Assembly (NCBI GenBank): GCA_050257395.1
Contig: JBLMWU010000241.1
Location: 1 to 15,088, forward strand
DNA length: 15,088 nucleotides
From: JAIRTY01 sp050257395
GTDB taxonomy: Bacteria > Actinomycetota > Actinomycetes > Streptosporangiales > Streptosporangiaceae
Direction of reading: 5' to 3'
In this document: positions 13,071 to 15,088 of the stretch, one piece after another
Layout: the number at the start of each line of letters is the position of its first letter
Position numbering within the stretch: position 1 is the first letter of the stretch
Translations under genes and position numbers: made by a program
The notes under the pieces: generated by a model
Seen by the model: only the letters and a program-made list of their open reading frames with translations
What the model was told of the DNA's origin: nothing
Databases searched by the model: none

Positions 13071-14189
13071 ATGGATTTCACCGAGAACGAAGAGCAGCGG
13101 GAGCTGGCCGCCCTGACCCGGGAGATCCTGGCCGGGGTGACGCCGGAGCGGCTGCGCGCGGCCGAGGACGCGGGCGACCGGTTCGACAAGGCGCTGTGGG
13201 CCGACCTGGCCGGCGCGGGCATCCTGGCGGCCGCGCTGCCCGAGGCGCTGGGCGGGTCCGGGCTGGACCTGCTGGCGCAGTGCGCGGTCCTGATCGAGCT
13301 GGGGCGGGCGGTGGCGCCGGTCCCCTACCTGGCCTCCATCGTGCTCGGCGCCGGCGCGCTGGCCCGGTTCGGCACGCCGGAGCAGCAGCGGCAGTGGGCG
13401 GAGCCCGCGGGCCGCGGCGAGCTGATCCTGACCGCGGCGCTGGCCGAGGAGGACGGGGACGACCCGGCTGAGCCCTCCACCCGCGCGGCTCCGGTGAAGG
13501 GGCAAGGGGAGGCTGGCGGGGGCTGGCAGCTGTCCGGCGTCAAGACCACGGTGCCCGCGGCGCCGCAGGCCGCGCTCATGCTGGTGCCGGCCGCGACGCC
13601 GGACGGGGTGCGGGTGTTCCTGGTGCAGCCCGGCGACGCCGGGGTCACCGTGGCGGGGCAGCACCTCACCAACGGCGACAGCGCGGGCCGGGTGGTCCTG
13701 GACGGCGTCACGCTGGGCGCCGGCCGGGTGCTCGGCGGCGCGGATACCGCTGGCTGGCTGGTGACGGCGGCCACCATCGGGCTGTGCGCCGAGCAGGCCG
13801 GGGTCACCGGGCGCGCGCTGGAGCTGACCGCGGAATACGCCCGCAACCGGGTCCAGTTCGGCAAGCCGATCGGCGGCTTCCAGGCGGTGGCGCAGCGGCT
13901 CGCGGACGCCTACGTGGACGTGGAGGCCATCCGCCTGACCATGTGGCAGGCCGCCTGGCTGCTCGCGGCCGGGCTGCCGTGCGCCACCGAGGCCGCCACC
14001 GCCAAGTTCTGGGCCGCCGAGGGGGGCCACCGGGTCGCGCACACAGCGGTGCACGTCCACGGCGGCGTCGGCATCGACCTGGAGTACCCGCTGCACCGCT
14101 ACTTCACCGCGGCCAAGCACCGCGAGTTCGCCCTCGGCGGCGCCACCACCCAGCTCCGCCGCATCGGCGCTGCCATGGCAGCCGGCTAG
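13071..14189 (+). CDS. fadE27: FadE27 (ChsE5), beta subunit of steroid side-chain acyl-CoA dehydrogenase
   Basis: A 372-residue acyl-CoA dehydrogenase-like subunit resembling mycobacterial FadE27 (373 aa): FDKALWADLAGAGILAAALP, ALGGSG, YARNRVQFGKPIGGFQAVAQR (256-276), HTAVHVHGGVGIDLEYPLHR (324-343) and FALGGATTQLRRIG. It pairs with FadE26, contributing to the FAD sites while catalysis is thought to rest on the alpha subunit. Residues about 126-150 (EEDGDDPAEPSTRAAPVKGQGEAGG in the sequence) form an acidic/proline/glycine-rich stretch in the middle domain that looks more variable than the rest. The ATG follows GGAG (13060-13063), which overlaps the end of fadE26. The two subunits are surely co-transcribed. 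A strong hairpin follows the stop. Confidence 0.93.
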   Translation: MDFTENEEQRELAALTREILAGVTPERLRAAEDAGDRFDKALWADLAGAGILAAALPEALGGSGLDLLAQCAVLIELGRAVAPVPYLASIVLGAGALARFGTPEQQRQWAEPAGRGELILTAALAEEDGDDPAEPSTRAAPVKGQGEAGGGWQLSGVKTTVPAAPQAALMLVPAATPDGVRVFLVQPGDAGVTVAGQHLTNGDSAGRVVLDGVTLGAGRVLGGADTAGWLVTAATIGLCAEQAGVTGRALELTAEYARNRVQFGKPIGGFQAVAQRLADAYVDVEAIRLTMWQAAWLLAAGLPCATEAATAKFWAAEGGHRVAHTAVHVHGGVGIDLEYPLHRYFTAAKHREFALGGATTQLRRIGAAMAAG

Positions 14190-14195
14190 CCCGGG

Positions 14196-14216
14196 CCCGG
14201 CGGGTTCACCGCCGGG
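14196..14216 (+). terminator. Hairpin terminator after fadE27
   Basis: A perfect 8-bp stem CCCGGCGG/CCGCCGGG with a 5-nt loop (GTTCA) starts 7 nt after the fadE27 stop. There is no T-tract, as is common for actinobacterial hairpin terminators. It marks the end of the fadE26-fadE27 operon. Confidence 0.6.
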
Positions 14217-14457
14217 AGCCGGGCGGTCAGCCGTCCCGGCGGCCCGCTCGCGCTGACCCGGTCCCCGTCACCCCGCGCCCCCGGAATTCCTGCGCTGCAA
14301 GCGGGGCGCCAGCCCTCCCGTGACCGAGTCAGGCTCGCCGGGCAACCCCTGGTGACCAGGGAATACTCGGAACTGCGCCTGGGTAGGCCAGCGGGGGCAC
14401 GGATCACATCACCGGAAATGCGGCCCTGGGCCGCTCGGGGGATTCCGGGGTGAAGCA
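14217..14457. other. Intergenic region before the arylsulfotransferase-like gene
   Basis: No convincing coding frame is seen here, and composition stays GC-rich. The one clear structure is the 15-bp palindrome at 14347-14361. GGGGTGA at 14447-14453 is the ribosome binding site for the gene that follows. No convincing -10/-35 pair could be chosen. Confidence 0.4.
14347..14361. promoter_or_regulatory. Operator-like perfect palindrome
   Basis: CCCTGGTGACCAGGG is a 7+1+7 perfect inverted repeat about 96 nt upstream of the arylsulfotransferase-like gene. The length and the single central base suit a dimeric regulator. It is not a KstR or KstR2 motif, and no matching regulator is identified. Confidence 0.35.
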
Positions 14458-15088
14458 ATGACGATCTGGAAGACGGCGGCCGCCACGGCCGGGGCCGCCA
14501 TGCTCGCGCTGGGGCTGGCCGCCGCGGGACAGGGCCCGGCCGCCCGGGCCGCGCTGTCCGCGCGGCGCCTGTGCGCGACCAAACCGTTTCCCCCGCCGGG
14601 GACCTCCGGCCGGGACCGCCCGGCTGCCCCGGCGCCGGCCAGGTCAGCGCGCGACGTGTGGAGCTTCGTGTCCGCGCCCCGCCTTCACCCGATGCGGGTG
14701 ACGGTCCTCACCCGGCGGCCCGGCACCGCTCCCGGCCAGATCTTCACCGCCCCGTACAGCACCGGGACGCTGATCGGCCAGGCGGGCGCGCTGATCCTCG
14801 GCAACTCCGGCGAGCCGGTCTGGTTCCGGCCGCTGCCGTCGGCGCACCTCGAGAACACCGACTTCAGGGTGCAGACCTACCGCGACCCCCGCACCGGAGC
14901 GAGGCAGCCGGTACTGACCTGGTGGCAGGGAACCGTCGCCACCCCGCCGGACTACACCAACCTGCCGCCCGGTGCGCCCGAGCCAGGCGGGTGCTACTAC
15001 CTCGCCGACACCCGCTACCGCCTGATCAGAACGATCTCCGCGCGGAACGGCTTCACCGCGGACGAGCACGACTTCCTGCTGACCCCGC
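14458..15088 (+). CDS. Secreted arylsulfotransferase-family protein (3' end outside window)
   Basis: An open frame begins at ATG 14458 and runs without a stop to the window edge, giving 210 codons. GGGGTGA (14447-14453) is a suitable ribosome binding site. The N-terminus MTIWKTAAATAGAAMLALGLAAAG is a signal peptide or membrane anchor, followed by an Ala/Pro-rich linker. From about residue 66 the sequence SFVSAPRLHPMRVTVL, GALILGNSGEPVWFRPLP, FRVQTYRDPRTGARQPVLTWWQG and YYLADTRYRLIRTISARNGFTADEHDFLLTP follows the Arylsulfotran_2 (ASST-type beta-propeller) pattern common in actinomycetes. ASST enzymes move sulfate between phenols without PAPS, but many members of this branch are uncharacterised. 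The catalytic histidines cannot be judged in the partial sequence. A link to steroids is not supported beyond proximity. Confidence 0.8.
   Translation, partial: MTIWKTAAATAGAAMLALGLAAAGQGPAARAALSARRLCATKPFPPPGTSGRDRPAAPAPARSARDVWSFVSAPRLHPMRVTVLTRRPGTAPGQIFTAPYSTGTLIGQAGALILGNSGEPVWFRPLPSAHLENTDFRVQTYRDPRTGARQPVLTWWQGTVATPPDYTNLPPGAPEPGGCYYLADTRYRLIRTISARNGFTADEHDFLLTP

Noticed and set aside
11871..14120. 749-codon open frame antisense to fadE26-fadE27
   Set aside because: The sense strand encodes two well-conserved acyl-CoA dehydrogenases; the antisense product has no domain.
1..15088. CRISPR arrays, tRNA or rRNA genes, phage or plasmid origins
   Set aside because: No regularly spaced repeats, no tRNA-like cloverleaf with conserved T-loop, no rRNA segments and no iteron clusters were seen on either strand.

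Overview
The window is high-GC DNA with dense, mostly ATG/GTG-started genes, translationally coupled ATGA/GTGA overlaps and several TANNNT-N6/7-start (leaderless) promoters. These features and the gene content point to an actinomycete. Its genes for steroid ring and side-chain breakdown closely resemble the mycobacterial/rhodococcal cholesterol pathway, but the genus cannot be fixed from the sequence.

Layout. (1) 1-1375: two short-chain dehydrogenases on the + strand. The first is cut by the window edge and resembles FabG3/20beta-HSD; the second resembles Rv3548c. (2) 1372-2631: a tnpB-only IS200/IS605-type insertion that sits exactly on the stop codon of the second dehydrogenase. (3) 2632-6296: an F420/FMN split-barrel protein, a DHA2-type MFS exporter, a small ABM-like protein and a second MFS transporter. 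(4) 6352-10655: a divergent pair in which an SDR (-) faces the four-gene operon echA20-ipdA-ipdB-ipdC (+), which opens the last two steroid rings. (5) 10633-14189: the thiolase fadA6 (-) diverging from fadE26-fadE27 (+), the ChsE4-ChsE5 side-chain acyl-CoA dehydrogenase. (6) 14458-15088: the start of a secreted arylsulfotransferase-family protein.

How the genes work together. FadE26/FadE27 start beta-oxidation of the steroid side chain. The ring C/D remnant (HIP) is later processed by the SDRs and IpdC, ring D is hydrolysed by EchA20, ring C by IpdAB, and FadA6 cleaves the linear product. Regulatory motifs fit this. A near-consensus KstR2 box lies between the SDR and echA20. A perfect KstR box lies between fadA6 and fadE26. 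A second, nearly identical KstR box lies upstream of an MFS transporter, making that transporter a candidate member of the steroid regulon.

The most striking structure is the insertion. Its right end (GAAT guide, hairpin with a bulged T, TCAA) matches IS608 architecture. Removing it between TCAA and a TTAC target rebuilds the dehydrogenase gene with an unchanged protein and a TAA stop in place of the element-supplied TGA. No regulator gene (kstR, kstR2), fadD3, ipdF-like assignment or fadE30 is certain in this window.
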